Shown: one piece after another, positions 1 through 7,055 of the stretch
How positions within the stretch are numbered: position 1 is the first letter of the stretch
Layout of the letters: the number at the start of each line of letters is the position of its first letter
Assembly: GCA_964369425.1 (NCBI GenBank)
Contig: CAYJGW010000049.1
Coordinates: forward strand, 1-19,329
DNA: 19,329 nt
Origin: CAUPWF01 sp964369425
GTDB taxonomy: Bacteria; Bacillota; Clostridia; Lachnospirales; Lachnospiraceae
Reading direction: 5' to 3'
The notes under the pieces: generated by a model
The model's input: the letters and a program-made list of their open reading frames with translations, nothing else
What the model was told of the DNA's origin: nothing
Database searches by the model: none
Translations under genes and position numbers: made by a program

Positions 1-103
1 TTTCCTCCCCTGGTGTGGACCCCTCACGTGCTAGTACACTGACAAACACCACTGGTATTTTTGATTTTAATGCTAAGCTGACTTTCAAAAAACAATTTTG
101 CAT
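1..103 (-). CDS. XdhC/CoxI-family accessory protein, N-terminal part only
   Basis: The first 34 codons of a minus-strand gene leave the window at its left edge. The ATG is at 103-101, with a purine-rich ribosome site (GAGGGGG) about nine bases upstream. The readable protein starts MQNCFLKVSLALKSK and continues with a hydrophobic beta strand and then REGSTPGEE. This matches the start of XdhC/CoxI proteins, where a VLATVV-like strand is followed by a GS(T/A)P motif. These proteins help insert or sulfurate the molybdenum cofactor of xanthine-dehydrogenase-type hydroxylases. The identification rests on one short motif, so it is provisional. A mobA remnant in the same window is thematically consistent. 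The rest of the gene lies outside the window. Confidence 0.55.
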   Translation of the reverse strand, partial: MQNCFLKVSLALKSKIPVVFVSVLAREGSTPGEE

Positions 104-384
104 CCTAAATTTCCCCCTCTCTGTCTATGCTTCACTTGGCGATTCCGTTAGCTTCACCTGTAATCAATACTTTTTTCATTAATGCCACATCTTTTTCATA
201 AAATTATTTTTTCCTACGCAGAATTTAATTCCTATCGGTAATGTCGCCATTATAACAAAGTACCCATAAGTGTTCAATATCTTCACTCAATCTATGCACA
301 TTGACAATATTGTTCTTGTATTTCGGATATCGGTTGCAAATTATGCAATTAGTTTTCACCTAGAGAAACTTCTTTATCTAACCA
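104..384. other. Intergenic leader upstream of the XdhC-like gene
   Basis: No full gene is visible here. The stretch carries the minus-strand promoter at 249-277 and a leader of roughly 140 bases before the XdhC-like start. Inside the leader is a mini-ORF on the minus strand (179-132) reading MKKVLITGEANGIAK then stop. It resembles the first residues of a short-chain dehydrogenase Rossmann motif but is cut off at once. Two small dyads lie upstream of the promoter: ACAATATTGT at 304-313 and TTGCA-N5-TGCAA at 334-348. I recognise no known riboswitch in the leader. Confidence 0.5.
249..277 (-). promoter_or_regulatory. Sigma-A-type promoter for the XdhC-like gene
   Basis: On the minus strand TTGAAC (277-272) is followed after exactly 17 bases by TATAAT (254-249), preceded by TGT as an extended -10. 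Transcription would start near 242 and run left into the XdhC-like gene. Confidence 0.6.
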
Positions 385-427
385 AAAACAGCCCTAGGAT
401 CACATAACAAAATCCTTTGGCCGTTTT
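385..427 (-). terminator. Terminator after the DeoR gene
   Basis: The two arms 385-400 and 412-427 pair at most positions around an 11-base loop. Read on the minus strand the hairpin ends in GTTTTT. It directly abuts the stop codon of the DeoR gene and probably ends the sugar-acid operon. Confidence 0.6.
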
Positions 428-1195
428 TTAATTTCTTGCCACCACCATAGACACTCCCATCTTAGCAGCTTGCGTAACATGTTCACTTTTCACTTTACCG
501 TCCGTAATCACTTTATAAATATCTTTCAACGGACAAATCACTTGCAAGTATCCACCATTGAATTTGCTACTATCCGCAAGTACATACACCTCTTCTGCAC
601 TTTTTAATATTGCTTTTTTCACTTGCATCTGTGGAGATCCGACAGATGTAATCCCTACGTCAAAGTTAATCCCATGAACACCTATAAATGCTCGATCTAC
701 CTTAATCTCTCTCAGACCATTTACAGCTGTTTCTCCTAAAGTGGCTGAAAGAGTTCCACCTACTTGTCCCCCTATCATAAACAATTGGACATGTTTTACC
801 TGCGCAAGTTCAATCCCAACCAATAGCGAATTTGTTACAATTGCTATTTTTTTCTCACTATGTTCTTTTATATACTTTGCCAAGTAAAAACTAGTAGAGG
901 CATCATCTATAATAATCGTATCTCTATCTTTGATGAACTCATATGCACTTGCTGCAATCGCTCTTTTTTGGGATTGTTTTTTATAAATGCTCTCCACATT
1001 GTATTTTCGCGAAGTGCTATCCTCTATCTTTATCGCCCCTCCATGAGTTCTAAGCAAGACGCCTTCTTTATCCATTATTTTGATATCATTTCTAATCGTA
1101 ACTTCTGAACACCGAAGATCTTCACTCAATTCTGACACTCTTACTTTGCCATGCTCTTCTAATGCTTCAAGAATTAATTTTCTTCGTTCTAGCAT
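428..1195 (-). CDS. DeoR-family sugar-phosphate-responsive repressor
   Basis: A 255-residue DeoR/GlpR-type repressor. Residues 1-55 form the winged helix, with the family pattern VSELSEDLRCSEVTIRNDI followed by a wing containing RTHGGA. The rest is the DeoRC effector domain, related to sugar-phosphate isomerases, with the motifs DDAST, VTNSL and a late VDRAFIGVHGI. Such proteins usually release DNA when a pathway sugar phosphate binds. I chose the ATG at 1195, nine bases after AGGAG; a TTG at 1204 would touch the ribosome site. It is the last gene of the minus-strand sugar-acid cluster, so it most likely controls that cluster. The paired TTTCGTTT boxes near 5731 and 5885 are the best candidate operators, as DeoR-family sites often contain repeated TTTCGTTT elements. 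The true ligand is unknown. Confidence 0.88.
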   Translation of the reverse strand: MLERRKLILEALEEHGKVRVSELSEDLRCSEVTIRNDIKIMDKEGVLLRTHGGAIKIEDSTSRKYNVESIYKKQSQKRAIAASAYEFIKDRDTIIIDDASTSFYLAKYIKEHSEKKIAIVTNSLLVGIELAQVKHVQLFMIGGQVGGTLSATLGETAVNGLREIKVDRAFIGVHGINFDVGITSVGSPQMQVKKAILKSAEEVYVLADSSKFNGGYLQVICPLKDIYKVITDGKVKSEHVTQAAKMGVSMVVARN

Positions 1196-1225
1196 TTTAC
1201 TCAACTCCTATTGAGGCACTATGTT

Positions 1226-1732
1226 TTAACTCATCTTCACCTTATATCTTGGTAAATGTCGACTAATCACTTGCATTATCTCCACAAAATCTTGTTGAAT
1301 ATCTTCTTTTGGAATAATCAAGGCCTTTTCTGCTTCATAATAGAAACCTATTGTTTTTGGAGTTGGAACAATCTTTTCGATTTCTTCCCATAAAATAAGG
1401 TTTCTTTCTTCATTTACCTTTCTTTCAATTCCTTCATCCCCAAAAACATACTCTGTCTCTTCTTGATACTCTTTTTCTTGTTTTACGCTTTTTTTCGCCC
1501 GACGCCATAATAAAAATGGCGTATATCCAATAAACGCAATCCCAGCCAATACATAATACCCCAACTGTATTGTTTCCGTTCTACCTGTAACAGTCATCAA
1601 CAACCCTAATACTATTACCGAAAAACCAAGTATATTCGTCATAAACCCAGAAAATTTTGAATACGTGTGATAAAATAAAAAGTCAAACAACGCCTTCTCT
1701 GTCATATTTACTTTTAATTTGATTTCTTCCAT
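1226..1732 (-). CDS. YcxB-like small membrane protein
   Basis: A 168-residue protein with a short N-terminal cytosolic strand region, two adjacent hydrophobic segments (about residues 30-50 and 57-76), a basic stretch RRAKKSVKQ, and a C-terminal soluble part containing ILWEEIEKIV. This layout matches the YcxB family (two membrane helices followed by a PH-like domain), whose function is not established. The start at 1732 has an AAAGGAG site. It sits between the permease and the DeoR gene, with about 95 bases and a weak hairpin separating it from the permease, so it may be a partly separate transcript with the regulator. Nothing in the sequence ties it to sugar-acid catabolism. Confidence 0.6.
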   Translation of the reverse strand: MEEIKLKVNMTEKALFDFLFYHTYSKFSGFMTNILGFSVIVLGLLMTVTGRTETIQLGYYVLAGIAFIGYTPFLLWRRAKKSVKQEKEYQEETEYVFGDEGIERKVNEERNLILWEEIEKIVPTPKTIGFYYEAEKALIIPKEDIQQDFVEIMQVISRHLPRYKVKMS

Positions 1733-1758
1733 ATTTTGATACTCCTTTATTTAAGAAG

Positions 1759-1800
1759 AAATCCTCCATAAATATTAACATATACGAAGGATTTTTTCTA
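1759..1800. terminator. Weak hairpin between permease and YcxB gene
   Basis: AAATCCT (1759-1765) pairs with AGGATTT (1788-1794) around an AT-rich 22-base loop. The T run is better on the plus strand, but on the minus strand it could work as a partial terminator or attenuator between kdgT and the ycxB-deoR pair. Confidence 0.3.
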
Positions 1801-1827
1801 TAAGATTCTTTTACTTTAACCTAACTA

Positions 1828-2850
1828 TTATGCTTTAGCCCCTTTATAAGCCCACCCTTCTGGTGAATAGATACCGCGCTCTTTTCTTTGCATATATTTA
1901 TCAAAAGCTGCAACAATGAATGGGCATAAGAATAATGTGATAATTGATGCTGTTGCACATTGCGCTGTCGCCATTTCCACATATGGAGCCATTGATGGAT
2001 CTGCTTCTGCAACTGCTGCTGGCGTTTGCGCAGAGTTTAATGCTGTTGTTCCTATTGCAGCCCCCATTGCATTTCGATCTTTCTTCCTAAGCAATAGATT
2101 AAACACAAAGAAGAAAATAACCGCTGTTGCTGCCGAGATCAATCCTAATACAATTCCTGATGCTCCTGCCATAATTAATGTAGATATATCCGTTTTCGAA
2201 CCAATTGAAATTGTCATAAAAAATGTTACAATCGGCTGTGCGGTGCGACATGCGTTTCTAAACCCTTCGTCTAGATTCCCCCAAATAAAACCGATTAAAA
2301 GTGGTACTAAAACCGCAACCATGCTCATAAATGGAATCGATGCTAATCCTGTAGCACCAAGTGCCACTAATGTAAAGAATGGTCCATCATTTAATGACAA
2401 TATTGAAATAGCCCCTGTATCCGAAGAATCTCCAAACTGTGAAGATAATGATATATATAAAGACCCATTTGAGTTTGTAATTGCCGCAATCAATACAAAT
2501 GGTGTTAAACCCAAAAAGCCTTCTGGTCCACACAATGTACCAACAATAAGTCCTAGTAACATACCAAACAATAATTTCATACCTGTCATCGTAACACCTT
2601 TGTATAACGGCATTCCTACCTGCTTCACATTAATCGACGATCCGCATATTATTAAGAAAAATCCCATCATTGCAGCATTCCCATCATAAAACAGTGCTGT
2701 TACATATCCACCAATTTGGAATGCTTGAGGAAAAAACGTCGCTATAATAACTGCAATTAGCAACGGAATAATTACCAACCCACCAGGTAAGTTTTTCATC
2801 TTGTTTAATAAATCTAAATCTTTTGCTTTTGTTTCGTTTTTATTTTCCAT
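1828..2850 (-). CDS. kdgT: KdgT-family permease, probable sugar-acid importer
   Basis: A 340-residue integral membrane protein close in length to E. coli KdgT (2-keto-3-deoxygluconate permease). After a charged N-terminal tail it shows about ten hydrophobic segments. Recognisable stretches include NLPGGLVIIPLLIAV near residue 20, a MMGFFLIICGSSI segment near 65, and a central glycine-rich ILSLNDGPFFTLVALGATG. The start at 2850 is preceded by AGGAG. Genes of this family are often found beside DUF1537 kinases and PdxA2. Here it lies directly after the kinase (gap about 30 bases), so I infer that its substrate is a four-carbon sugar acid such as threonate or erythronate rather than ketodeoxygluconate. 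The symbol follows the family name and does not prove the substrate. Confidence 0.85.
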   Translation of the reverse strand: MENKNETKAKDLDLLNKMKNLPGGLVIIPLLIAVIIATFFPQAFQIGGYVTALFYDGNAAMMGFFLIICGSSINVKQVGMPLYKGVTMTGMKLLFGMLLGLIVGTLCGPEGFLGLTPFVLIAAITNSNGSLYISLSSQFGDSSDTGAISILSLNDGPFFTLVALGATGLASIPFMSMVAVLVPLLIGFIWGNLDEGFRNACRTAQPIVTFFMTISIGSKTDISTLIMAGASGIVLGLISAATAVIFFFVFNLLLRKKDRNAMGAAIGTTALNSAQTPAAVAEADPSMAPYVEMATAQCATASIITLFLCPFIVAAFDKYMQRKERGIYSPEGWAYKGAKA

Positions 2851-2880
2851 TCTCTCTTCTCCTATTCTTCTTTTTCATCT

Positions 2881-4224
2881 CTAACAATTTGCACACTCTA
2901 AAAATAGTCTATCTATAATCTCATTCACAATATTATCGTGACCTGTCAAACCTCCTTTCCCTATTGCTGGAAGACCTTGAAATCGTCCTATTAACCTAGT
3001 AACATCCGCTTGTGGAATTACATAGTCAATTACTTCTAAACACTCTACGCCCAACTGGTAGCACACATTAACCATCGTATCTCCACCTGTCGTATATAAT
3101 CCTGCTATTTTTTGACGACCTACCTCTTCTAATACTTTTGTAACTATCGTTCCCAATCCTGCATTAATTCGATCCGCACTCATTCCTCCTGGATACTCTC
3201 TCTTTTCGTCCTCTTCATCTAAATTCAAAAGTTCACCATGTAATGCCGTCTCAATTAGAACCGCTCTTGGTTGTTCCTCACACGTCAGCAATTCAATGAC
3301 ATTTTTCACCGCTTTCATCGCTTCTTCATAAGCTACTTGCCCTCCGTTTATAAGAGCCACTGGATCTACACTTATCTGAACATGGCGTTCCCCATCTATT
3401 ATTTTTTTCATTTGCCGCTTTGTTACTGGAGTCGCACTTCCTGCAATAATCAGAACTGTTTTTCCATTCTCGTCAACATCTCCAACAGGTTTATTTTCCC
3501 CTTCTTCTGCTATTAAATTTCTACCAAAAGCTAATTTTGCAGTAAAAGGTCCTGGATCCACCGCCAACACATTCCACTTTAAATCAATACAAGCTTTTGC
3601 AATTACTTCCACATCTTCTAGCGTAATACCATCTACGACAATCACTTCATTTCCTGCTTCTCTTTCAATCTGCAGAGCACCCTTTACACTTTCTACCCCT
3701 TCTAATACCTTATCTAATGCTACATGTGAGACTTTTCTCTTTGTTTGACTCTGCAGTAACCTAGGGATGTTATTTTCCTTCACTGGTGTACGCACATCTT
3801 GTGCTACTGGTGTATTGATAAGTGCTACTCCGTCAATCACCGAGTGTCCTCCCACCAGAATCCTATTCGATTGTGGCATTGCCGGCACAACTATCGCCAC
3901 TGTATCTTCTAACTGATCGAGCATTGCATCAATTTCCACTCCTATACCACCTCGACAAGTTGTATCAATTCTCTTTTGAAAATATTGTACACCCATTTTC
4001 TTTAATGCTAATGTTGCTGATTTTACTTTTTCATAGGCTTCGTCTGCTGGTAGCGGTCTGCTATTGCTACTTATCATAATCGCATCTAATTCATCTACTC
4101 CACTTCCATTTAGTGCTGCATCCTCATTAAAAAATACTGCTGTTCTAGCTTTTGACCTTGCTAACAATACTCCCGTCGTATTCGCTCCAGTTAAATCGTC
4201 AGCCACTCCTCCTATTACTGGCAT
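2881..4224 (-). CDS. dtnK: Four-carbon acid-sugar kinase (DUF1537 family)
   Basis: A 447-residue member of the DUF1537 kinase family (OtnK/DtnK). The N-terminal domain starts VIGGVADDLTGANTTGVLL, the acidic acid-sugar-binding loop of the family, and continues with KRIDTTCRGGIGVEIDA. The C-terminal ATP-binding domain carries VLIIAGSATPVTKRQ, a GLYTTGGDTMVN loop and GKGGLTGHDNIV near the end. The family phosphorylates the 4-hydroxyl of D-threonate, L-threonate or D-erythronate. The kinase lies next to a PdxA2-type dehydrogenase, and there is no OtnC aldolase or OtnI isomerase in the window. That favours the DtnK branch (D-threonate or a stereoisomer), which is inference from context. The start at 4224 has an ideal AAGGAGG site seven bases away. 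The PdxA2 stop lies about 18 bases upstream, consistent with one operon. Confidence 0.88.
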   Translation of the reverse strand: MPVIGGVADDLTGANTTGVLLARSKARTAVFFNEDAALNGSGVDELDAIMISSNSRPLPADEAYEKVKSATLALKKMGVQYFQKRIDTTCRGGIGVEIDAMLDQLEDTVAIVVPAMPQSNRILVGGHSVIDGVALINTPVAQDVRTPVKENNIPRLLQSQTKRKVSHVALDKVLEGVESVKGALQIEREAGNEVIVVDGITLEDVEVIAKACIDLKWNVLAVDPGPFTAKLAFGRNLIAEEGENKPVGDVDENGKTVLIIAGSATPVTKRQMKKIIDGERHVQISVDPVALINGGQVAYEEAMKAVKNVIELLTCEEQPRAVLIETALHGELLNLDEEDEKREYPGGMSADRINAGLGTIVTKVLEEVGRQKIAGLYTTGGDTMVNVCYQLGVECLEVIDYVIPQADVTRLIGRFQGLPAIGKGGLTGHDNIVNEIIDRLFLECANC

Positions 4225-4242
4225 AATCTACCTCCTTAATCC

Positions 4243-5253
4243 TTATCCATTACTCTTATCGTGTTGTTTCGCCGCATACTCGGAAACTACCTTTGTAGAT
4301 TCTATCAAGCTAACTGCTCCTGCAATGCCTTGTCCCGCAATATCAAACGCTGTCCCATGATCTACCGAACTTCTTATAAATGGTAGACCAAATGTCAATG
4401 TAACTGATTTTTCAAAATCCAATGTCTTACAAGCGATATGACCTTGATCATGATACAACGACAAAATAGCATCATATTTTCCGGATTTCCCAATATGGAA
4501 CACCGAGTCTGCTGGGCAAGGTCCAACTGCATTAATCCCTATTTCTTTTGCCGCTTCAATAGCAGGGGCTAATTCTGTAATTTCTTCCGTTCCAAACAAC
4601 CCCTCGTCACCATTGTGTGGATTTAATCCTGCTACTGCTATAAGCGGATTTTCAATTCCTACTTTTCTTAATTCTTTATCGATGTTTTTCACATTTTCTA
4701 ACACTACTTCTTTTGTCGCATATTTACAAGCATCAACTAATGACATATGCCTACTAACAAAAAACACTCGAAGCTTATGACACGAAAACATAGTCAATGC
4801 ATAATCAGACTTTGTAACATTCTCATAAATCTCTGTATGCCCTGGTTCTTTAACGCCGACCATTTTTATTGCGCCTTTATGAATCGGTGCTGTAGAGACT
4901 GCATCCACTTCTCCACTCATTCCTAGTTCAATTGATTTCATAATAAAATCAATTGCCATCTGCCCCGCAAGCTTTTGTACAACTCCCCATTCAATCGATT
5001 CTGTATCGTACTCTCCCGTCTCAATAATATCAACTACACCATATTCATATTTCGCCTCTGATGGACTCGTAATTTTATGAAACTTTAAATCTTTCCCTAA
5101 AACTTTTGCCGCACGTTCCATAATAGCAATGCTCCCTATCATAAACGGTCTACAAGTCTCAAGAATCTCTCTATCTAACATTGTCCCTACGCAGATTTCA
5201 GGTCCTATCCCTGCTGGATCCCCCATTGTTATTGCTGTAATCGGTCTATACAT
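4243..5253 (-). CDS. pdxA2: PdxA2-type 4-phospho-sugar-acid dehydrogenase
   Basis: A 336-residue protein of the PdxA family. The NAD-binding start TMGDPAGIGPE is at residues 9-19. Likely metal ligands are H169 (SRHM), H213 (NPHNGDEGLFG) and H268 (YHDQGH), matching the three histidines of E. coli PdxA. DHGTAFDIAGQG lies at 298-309. True PdxA oxidises 4-phosphohydroxythreonine for vitamin B6. PdxA2 paralogues next to DUF1537 kinases oxidise and decarboxylate D-threonate or D-erythronate 4-phosphate to dihydroxyacetone phosphate. Location between the kinase and the RpiB-like isomerase, with no other B6 gene near, supports the catabolic role. The start at 5253 has AGGAGG upstream. Confidence 0.87.
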   Translation of the reverse strand: MYRPITAITMGDPAGIGPEICVGTMLDREILETCRPFMIGSIAIMERAAKVLGKDLKFHKITSPSEAKYEYGVVDIIETGEYDTESIEWGVVQKLAGQMAIDFIMKSIELGMSGEVDAVSTAPIHKGAIKMVGVKEPGHTEIYENVTKSDYALTMFSCHKLRVFFVSRHMSLVDACKYATKEVVLENVKNIDKELRKVGIENPLIAVAGLNPHNGDEGLFGTEEITELAPAIEAAKEIGINAVGPCPADSVFHIGKSGKYDAILSLYHDQGHIACKTLDFEKSVTLTFGLPFIRSSVDHGTAFDIAGQGIAGAVSLIESTKVVSEYAAKQHDKSNG

Positions 5254-5268
5254 GCTTTACTCCTCCTA

Positions 5269-5715
5269 TTATTTTTTATTTTGACTTTCGTATTTTCTGA
5301 AAGCATCTACTTTATCTTGTGATGCACACCCTTCAACGAATTCATTACTCAGAAAAGCATCTATTAACTCTTCACGTAGCTTTTCTCCCGTTGTAAAAGC
5401 TCCCAAACATGCGATATTAGCATCATTACTAAGCCTTGCTCTTTTAGCTGAATATACATCAGATAACAATGCCCCATACGCTCCTTGAACTTTATTCACC
5501 GCAAGTGACACACCAATTCCTGTTCCACATATCAGAATTCCTCTATCATATTCTTTCTTTGCAACCGCTTCTCCTACGCGAATTGACACACTGGCATAAA
5601 TAGGATCCTCACTTCCGAAATCTGTAATTTCACCATATCCTTTTTCATTAATAAATTTGACAAGCGCTTCCTTTGCACTTTGTGCATTAGGGTCACATCC
5701 TATAGCTATTTTCAT
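5269..5715 (-). CDS. RpiB/LacA/LacB-family sugar-phosphate isomerase
   Basis: A 148-residue aldose-ketose isomerase of the RpiB family, typical in length. The active-site cysteine motif ICGTGIG is at residues 62-68 (C63). The substrate loop reads ARLSNDANIACLG, whereas ribose-5-phosphate isomerase B usually has RRHNDAN. The usual DHAG near residue 8 is replaced by CDPNA. These changes argue against a plain ribose-5-phosphate isomerase and fit the branch acting on other sugar phosphates, for example EryI-type tetrulose-4-phosphate isomerases. That assignment is inference. It is the first gene of the minus-strand operon, starting 37 bases from one of the paired DeoR-type boxes, with GAGGAA before the ATG at 5715. 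Confidence 0.85.
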   Translation of the reverse strand: MKIAIGCDPNAQSAKEALVKFINEKGYGEITDFGSEDPIYASVSIRVGEAVAKKEYDRGILICGTGIGVSLAVNKVQGAYGALLSDVYSAKRARLSNDANIACLGAFTTGEKLREELIDAFLSNEFVEGCASQDKVDAFRKYESQNKK

Positions 5716-5730
5716 TTTCCTCTCATTTCC

Positions 5731-5749
5731 TTTCGTTTATTTTCGTTTT
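5731..5749. promoter_or_regulatory. DeoR-type operator box 1
   Basis: TTTCGTTTATTTTCGTTTT carries two TTTCGTTT elements exactly 10 bases apart. It lies downstream of the rpiB-side promoter, roughly +20 to +38, where a bound repressor would block transcription. An identical 19-bp box is at 5885. Confidence 0.65.
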
Positions 5750-5775
5750 GTCATTATCTTTCTTTTATAATTCTT

Positions 5776-5804
5776 ATAATACACTTTTTACATAAGATAC
5801 ACAA
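5776..5804 (-). promoter_or_regulatory. Promoter of the sugar-acid operon
   Basis: On the minus strand TTGTGT (5804-5799), 17 bases, then TATTAT (5781-5776). Transcription would start near 5769 and read rpiB-like, pdxA2, dtnK, kdgT and probably on to the repressor. Confidence 0.6.
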
Positions 5805-5884
5805 GTATAAATTAAAACTTCATCAATATATACATACTCTGATTTTACATTTTATGCCTTTTGCACAAATATTTATTTTTGAAT

Positions 5885-5903
5885 TTTCGTTTATTTTCGT
5901 TTT
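5885..5903. promoter_or_regulatory. DeoR-type operator box 2
   Basis: A perfect second copy of the 19-bp box at 5731, again with TTTCG at a 10-base period. It lies just upstream of the TIM-gene promoter. Its start is 154 bases from the first box, about 14.7 helical turns, a distance that could allow looping. Confidence 0.65.
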
Positions 5904-5932
5904 TGTTTTATCTTTCTTTTTCAACCTTATTA

Positions 5933-5941
5933 TGTTATAAT
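5933..5941 (+). promoter_or_regulatory. Extended -10 promoter of the TIM-like gene
   Basis: TGTTATAAT is a perfect extended -10, about 30 bases before the start codon. No good -35 is visible at 17 bases, so the extended element probably substitutes for it. Confidence 0.6.
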
Positions 5942-5970
5942 CAACACAAATACTAATTAAGGAGATTGCT

Positions 5971-6756
5971 ATGAAAAAAAAACTATATTTTGGAAGTAAT
6001 TTAAAAATGTATAAAACAATCAACGAAACAAATCACTACCTACAGAATTTAAACCAACTAACTCAAGACCTCTGCCGTAAAGATATCGAACTTTTTATTA
6101 TCCCGTCTTACACCGCTTTAGCAAGTGCTTGCCAATCCATAAATCAACATTACATTAAAATAGGCGCTCAAAATATGTGCTGGGAAGACACCGGACAATT
6201 TACTGGTGAAATCTCACCTATTATGCTTAACGAGCTACATATCCAACTTGTAATGATTGGTCATTCCGAGAGACGCCATACTTTCCTTGAATCAGATATT
6301 ATTGAAAACAAAAAGGTATTAACCGCCCTTCGATACGGATTCCAAACACTCCTATGTATAGGTGAAACCGCTAATGATAAACACTTTGGAATTAGCGCTG
6401 AGGTTCTTCGAACTCAACTAAAAATAGGTCTCACCGGAGCCAGTTCTTATGATATTTCAAAAATTCGAATTGCATATGAACCAGTTTGGTCAATTGGTGT
6501 TGATGGTACACCTGCAACACCTGAGTACGCAGAGCAAATGCATAAAGTTATTAAGGAATGTTTGTTTGAGATTTTTGGTAAAGATAGCCACTCAATACCT
6601 GTTTTGTACGGTGGTAGTGTTAATCCAAGCAATGCCAATCAACTGATTGTACAACCATCTATCGACGGACTTTTTATTGGTCGTGCTGCTTGGAATGCTG
6701 AAAATTTCAACCACTTAATTCGTTCTGCAATTAATCATTACAACTCTCACATATAA
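5971..6756 (+). CDS. Triose-phosphate-isomerase-like enzyme of the sugar-acid locus
   Basis: A 261-residue TIM-barrel isomerase. The catalytic set is present: N10 and K12 (SNLKMYK), H98 (MIGHSERR) and E170 (AYEPVWSIG), plus the phosphate loop YGGSVNPSN near residue 212. The usual GNWKMN start is replaced by GSNLKMYKT. This is common in divergent TIM paralogues of carbohydrate loci, including the EryH type that isomerises L-erythrulose-1-phosphate. It may convert the dihydroxyacetone phosphate made by PdxA2 to glyceraldehyde-3-phosphate, or act on a tetrulose phosphate. It is probably not the housekeeping TpiA, since no gap, pgk or eno neighbours are seen and it shares a control region with the sugar-acid operon. 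The start has AAGGAG six bases upstream. Confidence 0.85.
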   Translation: MKKKLYFGSNLKMYKTINETNHYLQNLNQLTQDLCRKDIELFIIPSYTALASACQSINQHYIKIGAQNMCWEDTGQFTGEISPIMLNELHIQLVMIGHSERRHTFLESDIIENKKVLTALRYGFQTLLCIGETANDKHFGISAEVLRTQLKIGLTGASSYDISKIRIAYEPVWSIGVDGTPATPEYAEQMHKVIKECLFEIFGKDSHSIPVLYGGSVNPSNANQLIVQPSIDGLFIGRAAWNAENFNHLIRSAINHYNSHI

Positions 6757-6770
6757 CTCTTATTACACAG

Positions 6771-6810
6771 AAAAAGATAGTTGAGTTTCATTCTTCTCAA
6801 CTATCTTTTT
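6771..6810. terminator. Bidirectional terminator after the TIM-like gene
   Basis: A perfect 15-bp stem (6771-6785 with 6796-6810), a 10-base loop, and T runs on both strands. It ends the TIM-like transcript on the plus strand and could end the relB remnant on the minus strand. The stem sequence recurs at 7451. Confidence 0.85.
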
Positions 6811-6859
6811 CTTCTTAAGCCAATTAAATACTTCATATTAAAGAGTTACTTTCAAACTC

Positions 6860-7054
6860 TTATTCATCCACTTCATCCACGTCCTCCATAGCTTCTGCAA
6901 AACTATTGTATCTTTTAGCCGTCAAGCTCTTACTCAGTTCCTTTGCCTGTTTCATAGCATCGATCACTTCTTTTTTATATTCTGGTAATTCTACTGGAAA
7001 CGGAAGCCCTCCTCTTAATACACATTGTTTCAAAAATATATTCATCGCAGACAT
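6860..7054 (-). pseudogene. RelB/DinJ-family antitoxin, 3' remnant
   Basis: The minus-strand frame reads MSAMNIFLKQCVLRGGLPF then PVELPEYKKEV, the hallmark centre and C-terminal part of RelB/DinJ antitoxins (usual pattern AINxFLKQxxxxGGLPFPV). A full antitoxin has about 30 more residues at the N-terminus, forming the ribbon-helix-helix strand that binds DNA; here they are missing. The open frame continues upstream to an ATG at 7072, but without a ribosome site and into sequence belonging to mobA. No RelE-type toxin follows: only a hairpin and the terminator at 6771-6810. I read this as an antitoxin fragment left after a deletion or rearrangement, probably not expressed. Confidence 0.75.
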
Positions 7055-7055
7055 T

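Noticed and set aside
104..245. Molybdenum cofactor riboswitch in the XdhC leader
   Set aside because: I could not find the conserved core by eye; only a covariance search would decide.
1916..2689. A 257-codon plus-strand open frame
   Set aside because: It is the antisense of kdgT, shows no family motif, and has low-complexity composition typical of a shadow frame.
2832..2848. A third DeoR-type box (TTTCGTTTTTATTTTCC)
   Set aside because: It lies in the start of the kdgT coding region, has a 12-base instead of 10-base period and a mismatched second element, so coding chance is more likely.
6757..6859. A RelE-type toxin after the antitoxin remnant
   Set aside because: Only a 7-bp hairpin and the terminator are there; no frame is long enough.
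6906..7055. N-terminal part of the plus-strand composite frame before MobA
   Set aside because: It is purely the antisense of the RelB remnant; no membrane or MobA homology can be claimed for it.
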